Shown here piece by piece: positions 42,740-51,486 of a stretch of 64,000 bases of DNA. The translations under genes and the position numbers were made by a program. The notes beneath the pieces were generated by a model. It was not told the origin of the DNA. It did not search any database and saw nothing but the letters and a program-made list of their open reading frames with translations. Origin of the DNA: Pandoraea anapnoica (GTDB taxonomy: Bacteria; Pseudomonadota; Gammaproteobacteria; Burkholderiales; Burkholderiaceae); the NCBI RefSeq assembly GCF_902459765.1, contig NZ_CABPSP010000003.1:372001-436000 (forward strand). Reading direction: 5' to 3'. Within the stretch, counting starts at the first letter, position 1. Every line of letters begins with the position of its first letter.

Positions 42740-43539
42740 GAAGCGCTCCGTTGCGCGGTGTTGCCCGCCGATGTACCGGAGGCGTTCTGCGCTGCGCTGG
42801 CAGCCCCCGCTGCACGCGAGGCGGCAGCGCGGCGACGGGCGGCCTGAGCGGTTTGCGCGGCGGCGCGTCGCACGGTGCGGCGGCGCTTGAAGAAGTACTC
42901 GCCAGCCGCCCACGCCACGAGCTTCACGAGCAGCGACAGCGCCAGATAGAGCGCAGCCACGACGATGTACGTCTCGAGCGAGCGGAACGTGTCCGATTGC
43001 ACCGTGTTGGCCACGGCGGTGAGTTCTTCGGCCGAGATCTGCGACGCAATGGCCGACGCCTGCATCATCAGAATGAACTGGGTCGTGAGCGACGGGTACA
43101 CCTTCTCGATGGACGGCTGAAGCATCACGTGCCACGCAATGCGCCACTTCGAAAGTCCCAGACACTCGGCCGCTTCGATCTGACCGCGCGGCACCGATTC
43201 GAGACCGGCGCGAATGATCTCGGCCGCATAGGCGCCGATGTTGATCACCATGGCGAGCACCGACGCCGTGAATGTCGGCAGATGCACACCGATGCTGGCG
43301 AGACCGAAGTACAGCAGGAATATCTGAACGAGGAACGGCGTGTTGCGGACCGACTCGATGTAGATGCCGCACACACGCGACAGCAGACGGTTGGGACTGC
43401 GTTTGGCGAAAGCGACCAGCGTGCCCAGCACGGTGCCGATAACGACCGAGAAGACGGTCATCTTCAGCGTGAGCCACGCGCCTTCAAGGAAAACCGGCCA
43501 GTAAGGAACCAGCGGGGCGAAATTCAACGAAAAATGCAT
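42736..43539 (-). CDS. Amino-acid ABC transporter permease 1
   Basis: 267 residues from the ATG at 43539. HisMQ-type with IESVRNTPFLVQIFLLYFGL (about 62-81) and EAA loop ESVPRGQIEAAECLGLSKWR. The C-terminal 48 residues are unusual: an Ala/Arg-rich, low-complexity tail (RRRTVRRAAAQTAQAARRRA onward) absent from typical members, perhaps grown by codon-repeat slippage. First gene of the operon; a GTCAT-type site lies 94 bases upstream. Confidence 0.9.
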   Translation of the reverse strand: MHFSLNFAPLVPYWPVFLEGAWLTLKMTVFSVVIGTVLGTLVAFAKRSPNRLLSRVCGIYIESVRNTPFLVQIFLLYFGLASIGVHLPTFTASVLAMVINIGAYAAEIIRAGLESVPRGQIEAAECLGLSKWRIAWHVMLQPSIEKVYPSLTTQFILMMQASAIASQISAEELTAVANTVQSDTFRSLETYIVVAALYLALSLLVKLVAWAAGEYFFKRRRTVRRAAAQTAQAARRRAAASRAAGAASAAQNASGTSAGNTAQRSAS

Positions 43540-44087
43540 GGCAAACGCCTGTCTCCGGTGACGTTCGGGGCCGACGCGCCAGGCAGCCATCGTTGCGGTT
43601 ATGACATTCGCAGCAGCCTTGGTGGGTCTTTCTTGTACGTCGTCATATAAGTGATGTGATTTTGCGCATCGCCCATCGGCGTTGTCAATAGCCATCCCTT
43701 GGGGGGATACCCTTGGCTATTGCCTTGATAGGACTAGGGTTAAAGGCTGTTTTCGACGGTGTGGCGGGGCATCGCAGGTTGCGTGAAGTGCCCTCAACGT
43801 CGGGTTGACGGCGGGCGCGCTGAAACCCCTGTCATCGTATCTCTTGGGGCGCACATGGAGGGTGATATTGCCGGGCATGAGGGCAGGGTTGCCGCATTGC
43901 ACAGCGGCACCGCTCTATAATCTCGCATCGCCGCAAGCGCAGATCGATGGTCCTTGAGGGGGCATCGACGCGCGTTCGCCAATCCTTGTTTGACGGTTCA
44001 CTGCCCGCACGTCCCGCTCGATATCACGACCATGACAGAGAGAAAGCCGCTCGTGCTGCCCGCTGGCTCCCGTTCTAGAGAGGCTCG
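43540..44087. other. Intergenic region with one operator candidate
   Basis: A 548-bp gap between the divergent ABC operon and Lrp gene. Apart from the aldarate-like element at 43633-43651 it contains no gene I can support: small open frames lack ribosome binding sites. The promoters of both flanking units must be here but could not be placed with confidence. Confidence 0.5.
43633..43651. promoter_or_regulatory. Aldarate-like operator candidate upstream of the amino-acid ABC operon
   Basis: Read on the minus strand the site is CTTATATGACGACGTACAA. It agrees with the kdgD site TTATATGTCATCGTATAA at most positions (about 14 of 18). It lies 94 bases upstream of permease 1. Either a related GntR-family protein acts here or the transporter belongs to the same regulon. 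Confidence 0.4.
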
Positions 44088-44549
44088 ATGACGCTCTCCG
44101 CGACGGCGCTCGACGAACTCGACCGCAATCTGCTCGCGCTGCTGCGGGTGAATGCCCGTGAAAGCACGGCGAATCTGGCGCGACGTCTTGGCGTGGCGCG
44201 CACCACCGTAGTCGCCCGGCTGGGGCGGCTGGAGCAGGCGGGCGTCATCGCCGGTTACACAGTGCGGCTGGGGCAGGACGCCATTGGCGGCGGTCTGCAA
44301 GCCTGCGTGAGCATCAGTGTCCAACCGCGCTCGGGGCGCGATGTACTGCGACGCCTCAACAAGATGCCCGAGATCCATCTGCTGTGTTCCGTGAGCGGGG
44401 AGTTCGACTACGTGGCGTGGCTGCATGCCGCGTCGGCCGATCAGCTCGACGCCTTGCTCGACATCATTGGCGAGATCGACGGCGTGACCCGGACCACGAC
44501 GTCGGTGGTGCTCGCGCGCAAGATCGATCGGGGTGGGGTGCTGCCCTGA
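44088..44549 (+). CDS. Lrp/AsnC family transcriptional regulator
   Basis: 153 residues. N-terminal helix-turn-helix (LDELDRNLLALLRVNAREST, then LGVARTTVVARLGRLEQAGV, about 6-60) and a C-terminal RAM ligand-binding domain (about 70-150; VSISVQPRSGRDVLRRLNKM, then SVSGEFDYVAWLHAASADQL). Divergent from the amino-acid ABC operon, so it likely senses an amino acid and controls that transporter. Confidence 0.93.
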   Translation: MTLSATALDELDRNLLALLRVNARESTANLARRLGVARTTVVARLGRLEQAGVIAGYTVRLGQDAIGGGLQACVSISVQPRSGRDVLRRLNKMPEIHLLCSVSGEFDYVAWLHAASADQLDALLDIIGEIDGVTRTTTSVVLARKIDRGGVLP

Positions 44550-44792
44550 AAGGCCTCCGTCCCTAATTCTTTACTAACAATCGACGGTTAAGGTGTCGGC
44601 CGCGTGGCCGATCGACGTGGTAATGGCGCGTCACCGGCCATTAGGTAATTTTCCGTAACCGGATGCTAAGAATCGCCGGGCACCCCCGCCGGGACTCATG
44701 CAACCCTCAAAATCCCCGCATTTTTCCCGCTTCTCCCCGAGTTTCGTTGACATCGCCGGTTTGTCTGCCCGTGGCGATAGTGCTAAACTTAT

Positions 44793-44807
44793 TGAGAATT
44801 GTTTGCA
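44793..44807 (+). promoter_or_regulatory. Fur-like box upstream of ftrA
   Basis: TGAGAATTGTTTGCA fits the 7-1-7 Fur pattern TGATAATnATTATCA at most positions (A/T-rich core inside a longer ACTTATTGAGAATTG context). It is 31 bases before the ftrA start and in an A/T-rich stretch that probably contains the promoter. Iron-dependent repression of ftrABCD is expected. Confidence 0.55.
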
Positions 44808-44837
44808 TTAACTTCTCGACAAAACATTGGAGTGTGT

Positions 44838-45461
44838 ATGCGCGTGAAATCCCTCGTGGCAGCGGTGCTGCTTGCCGGTGCGGCCACCATGGCTCAGGCC
44901 GCCGAATTCCCGATCGGCAAACCGCTCAATACAGCGGGCATGGAAATTAACACCGTGTACCTCCAGCCGATCACGATGGAGCCGGCCGGCATGATGCGCG
45001 ACGCTGCGAAGTCGGACATCCACCTGGAAGCCGATATTCACGCGATCAAGAACAACCCGAACGGTTACGCCGAAGGCGACTGGATCCCGGGTCTGGAAAT
45101 CACGTACAAGCTTCAGAAGATGAAGGCGGACGGCAAGACGCCGGACGGCGCAGCGGTCGAAGGTCTGATGATGCCGATGGTCGCGAGCGACGGTCCGCAC
45201 TATGGCGACAACGTGAAGCTGACGGGCATCGGCAAGTATCAGCTGACGATGGTCGTGAACGCACCGGGCACGCTGCAAGAGTTCGGTTGCAAGATGGGCG
45301 CCACGCCGGCAGCTGGCGCCCACGCAGCGCATGGAGGCATGGGCCCGTGGTGCTTCGGCCGTCACGTTGACAAGGAAACCGGCGTGGGTCCGTGGTTCAA
45401 GCCGATCACGAAGACGGTCGATTTCACGTTCTCGGGCATTGGCAAGAAGGGCGGCTACTAA
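44838..45461 (+). CDS. ftrA: Periplasmic iron-binding protein of the P19/FtrA family
   Basis: 207 residues from the ATG at 44838 (TTGGAGTGTGT upstream). Signal peptide about 1-23 (AQA-AEFPIG). The Tp34/P19 family core is seen in GMEINTVYLQPITMEPAG (about 35-52), KSDIHLEADIHAIKNNPNGY and WIPGLEITYKL; the Met and His residues there form the copper/iron sites. A His/Ala/Gly loop near residue 160 (AAGAHAAHGGMG) is extra. It delivers ferrous or ferric iron to the FTR1 permease of the same operon. Confidence 0.93.
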   Translation: MRVKSLVAAVLLAGAATMAQAAEFPIGKPLNTAGMEINTVYLQPITMEPAGMMRDAAKSDIHLEADIHAIKNNPNGYAEGDWIPGLEITYKLQKMKADGKTPDGAAVEGLMMPMVASDGPHYGDNVKLTGIGKYQLTMVVNAPGTLQEFGCKMGATPAAGAHAAHGGMGPWCFGRHVDKETGVGPWFKPITKTVDFTFSGIGKKGGY

Positions 45462-45523
45462 GCCGGGATACCTGATGCAGCGTTGGTCAGCCGACCAGCG
45501 CTGTTTTCATTTGGAGCAGAAGG

Positions 45524-45880
45524 ATGAATCAGCGCATCGCGCGCCTGTTGGCCACGATGGCGGCCGTGGTGGTGACCTTGTTCGGATTGGGCGCAGCGCA
45601 GACCGCGCGTGCCGACGACCTGCCCACCTTCAAGCTGGAAATGAACAACGGGAAACTCAATCCGGCACGTATCGAAGTGCCGGCCGGCAAGCGTATCAAG
45701 ATCGAGGTGCACAACACCGGAACGAATGCCGTCGAGTTTGAAAGTCTGCAACTGCGCAAGGAAAAGGTGCTTGCACCCGGCGCGCAGTCGTTCGTCGTGA
45801 TCGCCCCGTTGCAACCGGGCGAGTACAAGTTTTTCGATGACTTCCACCAGCAGGCGCAAGGCGTGATCGTCGCCAAGTAA
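45524..45880 (+). CDS. ftrB: Cupredoxin-like iron-uptake protein
   Basis: 118 residues, signal peptide about 1-29 (QTARA-DDLPT). Cupredoxin fold (IEVPAGKRIKIEVHNTGTNA, about 47-66; then PLQPGEYKFFDDFHQQAQG). The C-terminal hairpin carries a His but not the complete Cys-His-Met set of blue copper proteins. In FtrABCD systems this component is proposed to oxidise ferrous iron together with FtrA before uptake. RBS GGAGCAGAAGG. Confidence 0.88.
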   Translation: MNQRIARLLATMAAVVVTLFGLGAAQTARADDLPTFKLEMNNGKLNPARIEVPAGKRIKIEVHNTGTNAVEFESLQLRKEKVLAPGAQSFVVIAPLQPGEYKFFDDFHQQAQGVIVAK

Positions 45881-45946
45881 GCCGGCAAGCCGAAGGTCGT
45901 CGTTTCAGTCATACGGTAGTACACGCATTACAAAAGGAATCACACG

Positions 45947-46786
45947 ATGGGTCAGGTCATGTTCATCGTCTGGCGCGAAAGCGTCGAGGCATTGTTGGTG
46001 GTCGGCATTCTGCATGCCTGGCTGGCCAACCCGGATCACGGTGCGAAGCGCGGCCTGCCCTATCTGTGGGCGGGGGTCGCGCTCGGCATCGCTGCAGCGG
46101 TCGGTCTGGGCGCCGCGCTCGTTGGCTTCACCGAAGTGCTCTCGGGCGACGCGCAAGATTACTTTCAGACTGCCATGGTGCTCGTGGCCTGCGTGCTGAT
46201 CGTGCAGATGGTTTTCTGGATGAAGCGCAACGGGCGAACGCTCAAGCGCGACATGGAATCGTCGCTACAGAAGAATCACGATCAGGGCACATGGTGGGGC
46301 GTGCTGGTGCTGGTCGCGCTGGCCATTGCCCGCGAAGGCAGCGAAACCGCCATCTTCCTGTACGGTCTGGGCTTCGGTCAGGGCGGCAGCGTGCCGATGT
46401 CGATGTGGCTTGCCGTAGCCATCGGCTTCGCGCTGGCGCTCGTCACGTTCTGGTTGCTGCAACTGGGCGGCAAGATCTTTTCGTGGCGCCTGTTCTTCCG
46501 CGTTACCGAAATCATGCTGCTGTTCCTTGCGGCCGGTTTGCTGGAGTCGGGGCTTGATCGCCTGATCTCGCTGGAGCTTGTGCCGACGTTGGTCGACCAA
46601 CTGTGGGATACTTCCGCGATTCTGGATGACGCCAGCCCGTTCGGTAGCCTCGTGGCTACACTGACCGGCTACCGCGCGCATCCGTCCGGCATGAATCTGT
46701 TGGTGTATGCGGTGTACTGGCTGTTCATGTGGGTGCTGCTCAAGCGGGCCGGCGCACCGCCGGCCAAGCAGGTGAAGCCCGCGTAA
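45947..46786 (+). CDS. ftrC: FTR1 family iron permease
   Basis: 279 residues with seven helices. The two iron-binding motifs are present: WRESVEA (about 9-15; RExxE) and REGSETAIFLYG (from Arg129; REGxE). EfeU/Ftr1-type high-affinity iron permease of the inner membrane. Located third in ftrABCD, 66 bases after ftrB, with AAAGGAAT upstream of the start. Confidence 0.94.
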   Translation: MGQVMFIVWRESVEALLVVGILHAWLANPDHGAKRGLPYLWAGVALGIAAAVGLGAALVGFTEVLSGDAQDYFQTAMVLVACVLIVQMVFWMKRNGRTLKRDMESSLQKNHDQGTWWGVLVLVALAIAREGSETAIFLYGLGFGQGGSVPMSMWLAVAIGFALALVTFWLLQLGGKIFSWRLFFRVTEIMLLFLAAGLLESGLDRLISLELVPTLVDQLWDTSAILDDASPFGSLVATLTGYRAHPSGMNLLVYAVYWLFMWVLLKRAGAPPAKQVKPA

Positions 46787-46935
46787 GCGGGTGGTGCGCG
46801 CCGGGTGGCGATTCCGCCCGGCGATGCACGTTAGTGCACATTGAAGCAGCACCGGACTGAACGGACGCGCCGCACATGAGATCCGTCATTCCGCAAAGGT
46901 AATCCCCCGACGCAAGACCCGAGCAAGAGCTACGC

Positions 46936-48330
46936 ATGAGCATCGCCATCACTGTCCCGAACCGACTGGCCCGACTGGGCCTCTTGATGCAACGCCACGG
47001 CAAGTTGATACGTGGCGTGCAGTGGGTCATCGTGCTGGTTTATGCGTTCCTGATCTGCGTACCTGTCCTGATGCCGTTGCCTGACGAGACGGCGCACATC
47101 CTCAACAACCTCACCGTTTTCGCGCAGTTCACCTTCTGGGGCATCTGGTGGCCGTTCGTGCTGCTGAGCATGGTGCTGATGGGGCGCGTGTGGTGCGGTG
47201 TTCTGTGTCCGGAAGGCACACTCTCCGAATTCGCAAGCCGGCATGGCCGGGGTCGCGCGATCCCGCGCTGGATGCGCTGGGGCGGCTGGCCGTTCGTCGC
47301 CTTCGCCGGGACCACGCTTTACGGCCAGATGGTCAGCGTCTACCAGTATCCGAAGGCGGTGCTGCTGGTGCTGGGGGGCTCGACCATCGGCGCGATGGTG
47401 ATCGGTTATTTCTACGGACGCGACAAGCGCGTGTGGTGCAAGTATCTTTGCCCGGTCAACGGCGTGTTCGCGCTGCTGGCGCGTCTTGCGCCGTTCCACT
47501 TCAAGGTCAACGAAGACGCCTGGCGTCAGTCGTACAACACCAAGGGTCACAAGATCATCCCGATCAATTGCGCGCCGCTCGTGCCGCTGCGCAATATGAA
47601 GGGCGGCGCGCAGTGCCATATGTGCGGCCGCTGCGCCGGGCATCGTGACGCCATCGAACTCACGGGCCGTTCGCCGAGCGAAGAAATCGTGAAGTACGGT
47701 GCGACGGAGAACAACAGCGTCTGGGACAGCGTGCTCGTCAACTTCGGTCTGCTCGGTGTGGCCATCGGCGCATTCCACTGGACGGTGAACCCGTGGTTCG
47801 TCGCGACCAAGACGGAACTGGCGACATGGCTGATCGACCGCGGCATCATGTGGCCGTTCGAGACGAATGCGCCGTGGTTCGTCTTCACCAATTATCCCGA
47901 ACAGAGCGACGTTTTCAGTTGGCTCGATGGCGGCATGGTCGTGACCTACATTCTCGGCAACGGTCTCGTGCTGGGGCTGGCGTTCACGCTGATTTTCGCT
48001 TTGGCCAACCGGGCGATGGGCGCGTGGCAGACGTCGCGCTTCAATCATCTGGTGCAGTCGCTGATTCCGATTGCCGGTGCGGGCGTGTTCATCGGCTTGT
48101 CGGCGACGACCGTCAGCCTGCTGCGGGCCGAGCACCTGCCGATCTACTGGGCGAACGACGTACGCGCCACCATCCTCGCCGTGACCACGTTGTGGAGCCT
48201 GTGGCTGGGCTGGCGCGTGACGGGCCGTCATGCGACGTCGATGGTGCGGCGTCTGGCAGGCATGGCCGGTATCGTGGCGGCGCTCGCGCTCGTCAACTGG
48301 CTCTGGCTGCTGATGTTCTGGATCTGGTAA
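46936..48330 (+). CDS. ftrD: Polyferredoxin-type membrane protein FtrD
   Basis: 464 residues; about ten helices with cysteine motifs on cytoplasmic loops: WCGVLCPEGTLSEFA (about 90-104), WCKYLCPVNGVFALL (about 171-185) and CHMCGRCAGH (about 226-235). NapH/CcoG-like 4Fe-4S protein. In FtrABCD it is thought to supply or remove electrons for the iron oxidation-permeation cycle. It follows ftrC by 149 bp and ends the operon. Confidence 0.9.
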   Translation: MSIAITVPNRLARLGLLMQRHGKLIRGVQWVIVLVYAFLICVPVLMPLPDETAHILNNLTVFAQFTFWGIWWPFVLLSMVLMGRVWCGVLCPEGTLSEFASRHGRGRAIPRWMRWGGWPFVAFAGTTLYGQMVSVYQYPKAVLLVLGGSTIGAMVIGYFYGRDKRVWCKYLCPVNGVFALLARLAPFHFKVNEDAWRQSYNTKGHKIIPINCAPLVPLRNMKGGAQCHMCGRCAGHRDAIELTGRSPSEEIVKYGATENNSVWDSVLVNFGLLGVAIGAFHWTVNPWFVATKTELATWLIDRGIMWPFETNAPWFVFTNYPEQSDVFSWLDGGMVVTYILGNGLVLGLAFTLIFALANRAMGAWQTSRFNHLVQSLIPIAGAGVFIGLSATTVSLLRAEHLPIYWANDVRATILAVTTLWSLWLGWRVTGRHATSMVRRLAGMAGIVAALALVNWLWLLMFWIW

Positions 48331-48446
48331 CGGTCCGGAGCGACGGGCGTAACCCGAACGAATCGCAGGGGCCGGAACGCCAATTGGCGAGCCTCCGGCC
48401 CGTGGCCTACAATAGCGCCACAAGTCTTCCTGTGTGACGCCCGCCC

Positions 48447-49313
48447 ATGTTGCTCGCTCAACGTCTTCCGCTGTATTTTCGACTCGTTCGCCTCGACAAG
48501 CCGATCGGCACCGTGCTGCTGTTGTGGCCGACGCTCTGCGCACTGTGGATCGCGTCGAACGGACATCCTGACCCGGTGCTGATCGTGATCTTCACGCTCG
48601 GCACCTTTCTGATGCGCTCGGCGGGTTGCGCCATCAACGATTACGCCGACCGCGACTTCGACAAGTTCGTCAAACGCACGAAAGAGCGTCCCATCACATC
48701 GGGACGCATTCGCGCCTGGGAGGCGGTGGCCGTGGCCGCCACACTCGCCCTCGTGAGCTTCCTGCTGATCCTGCCGCTCAACGCCTTGACCAAGTGGATG
48801 TCGATTCCGGCATTGTTCGTGGCTGGCACATACCCGTACACCAAACGCTTTTTCGCCTTGCCGCAGGCCTATCTCGGCGTGGCGTTCGGCTTCGGCATTC
48901 CGATGGCGTTCGCCGCCGTGCAGGATCAGGTGCCGGTGCTCGCGTGGGTGCTACTGCTCTCGAACGTGTTCTGGTCGCTCGCCTACGACACGGAATATGC
49001 GATGGTCGATCGCGACGACGACCTGAAGATCGGCATCAAGACGTCGGCCATCACGTTCGGACGCTTCGACGTGGTCGCCGTCATGCTCTGCTACGTGGGA
49101 GCGCTGGGCATTCAGGCGGGCGTGGGCGTGTACCTCGGCTTTGGCTGGCCGTTCTGGCTGGGCATGGCGGTTGCCGTCAGCTTCGCCATCTATCACTACT
49201 TCCTCATTCGGGGCCGCGAGCGTATGCCGTGCTTCGCGGCGTTCCGTCACAACAACTGGCTCGGTGCGGCGGTCTTTGCCGGTATCGCCGGGCACTATCT
49301 GCTGACGGCGTAA
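48447..49313 (+). CDS. ubiA: 4-hydroxybenzoate octaprenyltransferase
   Basis: 288 residues, about nine helices. The two Asp-rich magnesium/diphosphate motifs are [20 protein letters not shown] (about 62-81) and [20 protein letters not shown] (about 180-199). Opens with LRLDKPIG-like [20 protein letters not shown], characteristic of UbiA. It transfers the polyprenyl chain to 4-hydroxybenzoate in ubiquinone synthesis. Monocistronic with its own terminator. Confidence 0.95.
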   Translation: MLLAQRLPLYFRLVRLDKPIGTVLLLWPTLCALWIASNGHPDPVLIVIFTLGTFLMRSAGCAINDYADRDFDKFVKRTKERPITSGRIRAWEAVAVAATLALVSFLLILPLNALTKWMSIPALFVAGTYPYTKRFFALPQAYLGVAFGFGIPMAFAAVQDQVPVLAWVLLLSNVFWSLAYDTEYAMVDRDDDLKIGIKTSAITFGRFDVVAVMLCYVGALGIQAGVGVYLGFGWPFWLGMAVAVSFAIYHYFLIRGRERMPCFAAFRHNNWLGAAVFAGIAGHYLLTA

Positions 49314-49339
49314 GACAGTCAGGTCGCACATGAACGAAG

Positions 49340-49361
49340 ACGGCGCGTGATGCGCCGTTTT
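49340..49361. terminator. Terminator between ubiA and the amidase gene
   Basis: ACGGCGC (49340-49346) and GCGCCGT (49352-49358) with a GTGAT loop, followed by TTT on the plus strand; the opposite strand has TCTTCG after the stem. It lies 27 bases after the ubiA stop and mainly serves ubiA. Confidence 0.7.
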
Positions 49362-49395
49362 CGTGTCTCGCTCAATTCTCGTGCTTTTTTCGCGC

Positions 49396-50427
49396 TTACG
49401 CGGTTCTGGGTCCCCCTGCATCGGACGGCCTGGGCCGGTTCAGGTACTTCTCCAGCAGGGCGTCGAGAACCGCGACCGTCGGCGGATCGGGCTCTCCATC
49501 GTAACGTTCCGATGCGCAGAAATGCATCTGAAACGATTCGATGACATTGCGGGTTGCCGTGTCCAGCTCGCCGGTTCGCGGCGTGTCGTAGCCATAGTCT
49601 CGCAACTTGGCCTGTAATGCGTCAATGTCTCCGTCGTACGGTCGGTGTGTCACATACCAGTCCACGGCGCCAGCATCCGGCCACGCGCCGATGCCGTACT
49701 TCACGTGCAGTTCTTTCCACGGAAAAAGCGGACCGGGGTCGGTCTTGCGTCCCGGGGCAATGTCAGCGTGGCCGACGATTCGGTTCGGTGCGATCTGATG
49801 ACGTCGCACGATATCCATGACCAGTTGCGCGACGACGGCAACCTGCGCCTCCGGATATTCGTACCATTGCCGCTGCATGAGAGGCACTCGGTTGTCGCTT
49901 GCCGGGAACCCCAGATTGACGATCTCCAAACCGATGGACGAACCATTTAGCAGGCGCTCGCCTAACCACCAACTTACGCCCGCGTGGTGCGCAAGGCGCG
50001 ACTCCGGAGCGAGGCTGTAGACGGTGAAGCGCCCGTCGTCGCCCGCTGTGTCCGGGATAAGGTAATGCGAACTCACGGCAGGCGTTCGATCGGGATCGGT
50101 CAGGATTTGCAACGACCGGCACAGATCCACCGCGGTGTAGTGCAGCACCAGCGTACGAATGCGGGGTGCCTGATTCGGCGAGGCGATCGACGTGTCGATG
50201 TCGTAGATCGAAGCGGGGGAGGCGCCGGACGAATCGGACGAATCGGACGAGGCTGACGAGGCTGACGAGGCCGACGCTTCGGACTCGTTGGCGTGTAGCG
50301 TCAATGGCGTGGCGACGAGCGCCGAGCAAATGGCGGTCGCCCGGGTGAGGAACTTGCGGCGTGGCGAGGCGTTGGACGCAGCGGACGCGGCGAACAGGTC
50401 GTCCGGCGTCTCTCGAAAGTGAGGCAT
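49396..50427 (-). CDS. N-acetylmuramoyl-L-alanine amidase (AmiD-like, with peptidoglycan-binding domain)
   Basis: 343 residues from the ATG at 50427. Twin-arginine-type signal (SPRRKFLTRATAICSALVAT) followed by a Ser/Asp/Ala low-complexity linker (about 47-72). Amidase_2 domain about 85-255 with the zinc ligands in RTLVLHYTAVD (His) and IVGHADIAPGRKTDPGPLFP (His, Asp, and Lys of the active site). C-terminal PG_binding_1 domain about 270-325 (DALQAKLRDYGYDTPRTGEL). Cleaves the peptide stem from muramic acid in cell-wall turnover. Confidence 0.9.
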   Translation of the reverse strand: MPHFRETPDDLFAASAASNASPRRKFLTRATAICSALVATPLTLHANESEASASSASSASSDSSDSSGASPASIYDIDTSIASPNQAPRIRTLVLHYTAVDLCRSLQILTDPDRTPAVSSHYLIPDTAGDDGRFTVYSLAPESRLAHHAGVSWWLGERLLNGSSIGLEIVNLGFPASDNRVPLMQRQWYEYPEAQVAVVAQLVMDIVRRHQIAPNRIVGHADIAPGRKTDPGPLFPWKELHVKYGIGAWPDAGAVDWYVTHRPYDGDIDALQAKLRDYGYDTPRTGELDTATRNVIESFQMHFCASERYDGEPDPPTVAVLDALLEKYLNRPRPSDAGGPRTA

Positions 50428-50500
50428 CGATCTTCGGCATGGCGTTGTCATGCTGGCAGCGTAGCTGTCGCCGCAAGCCGAAGACTTTTAGAAAACGCTC

Positions 50501-50531
50501 ACGCCGGAATCGCGCGATGCGATCCCGGCGT
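50501..50531 (-). terminator. Terminator after proC
   Basis: ACGCCGGAATCGC (50501-50513) and GCGATCCCGGCGT (50519-50531) pair with one mismatch around a GCGAT loop. On the minus strand GAGCGTTTTC follows. It lies downstream of proC and upstream of the amidase gene. Confidence 0.55.
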
Positions 50532-50598
50532 GCCGATCCTACTTAGGCATCGCAGCGATGGGCCAGTGGCGCATCGCTGACGAATCGCCCGAACGCCA

Positions 50599-51411
50599 TC
50601 AGGCGTCGCCCAGCTCGTCGCCGAGTTCCTTGGCGCGGGCGTTGGCGGCCTTCACGCCGCGCACGATGGCGGCCTTGATCGCGTCGTTTTCGAACGAGGT
50701 GAGCGCTGCGAAGGTGGTGCCGCCCTTGGACGTCACGCGCTCACGCAGCACGCTGGCCGGTTCGGTGGAGTCGGCCGCGAGTTGCGACGCGCCCGTGAAA
50801 GTCGCGATAGCGAGCTGACGGCCCTGCTCGGGAGTGAAGCCGAGCTCGTGCGCCGCCTGCTCCAGCGCTTCGATGAAATAGAACACGTAGGCCGGGCCGC
50901 TGCCGGAGATGGCGGTGACGGCGTCGAGCTGGCTTTCCTTGTCGACCCACACGATTTCACCGGCGGCGCTCAGCACGCTTTCCGCACGCTTGCGCTGATC
51001 CGAATCCACCCCGGAGAGTGCGATCAGACCGGTGATGCCCTTGCCGATCAGCGCGGGCGTGTTCGGCATGCAGCGCACGATCTGGTTGTGGCCGCCGAGC
51101 CAGCGGGCCAGATCGGACGCGCGAATGCCCGCTGCGATGCTGATGACCAACTGGCCGTTCAGATGCGGTTGAAGCGCTTGCGCAACGTCCTTGAGCACCT
51201 GCGGTTTGACGGCCAGTACGAGCGTGTCGAAGTCGCGCAGACGGTCGTTCGGCACGCTGGCGGTGTCGATGCCGTGTTGCTTGACCAGGCCCTCACGGGT
51301 CGATTCGTTGACGTCGATCGCGAGAATGTCGCGCGGTGCCGTGCCGCGCTTGACGAGTCCGCCGATCAGGGCGTTGGCCATGTTGCCGCCGCCGATGAAT
51401 GCAATTCTCAT
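50599..51411 (-). CDS. proC: Pyrroline-5-carboxylate reductase
   Basis: 270 residues from the ATG at 51411. N-terminal Rossmann motif MRIAFIGGGNMANALIGGL, then the NADP-binding and RCMPNTPALIGKGITGL (about 118-134) segments. The C-terminal signature AAHELGFTPEQGRQLAIATF and TSKGGTTFAAL are typical. Last step of proline synthesis. It follows yggS by 75 bases, the usual order in proteobacteria. Confidence 0.95.
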   Translation of the reverse strand: MRIAFIGGGNMANALIGGLVKRGTAPRDILAIDVNESTREGLVKQHGIDTASVPNDRLRDFDTLVLAVKPQVLKDVAQALQPHLNGQLVISIAAGIRASDLARWLGGHNQIVRCMPNTPALIGKGITGLIALSGVDSDQRKRAESVLSAAGEIVWVDKESQLDAVTAISGSGPAYVFYFIEALEQAAHELGFTPEQGRQLAIATFTGASQLAADSTEPASVLRERVTSKGGTTFAALTSFENDAIKAAIVRGVKAANARAKELGDELGDA

Positions 51412-51486
51412 AACCATCCTTTGCGTTGCGTGTGTCGTTGCGTACTACGTTGCTTATTACGTTGCTGCTGTGTTCGCACTGCGCGA

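Noticed and set aside
46930-48543. 537-codon minus-strand ORF opposite ftrD
   Set aside because: Arg/His/Gln-rich composition with no family resemblance; typical high-GC shadow of the real gene on the plus strand.
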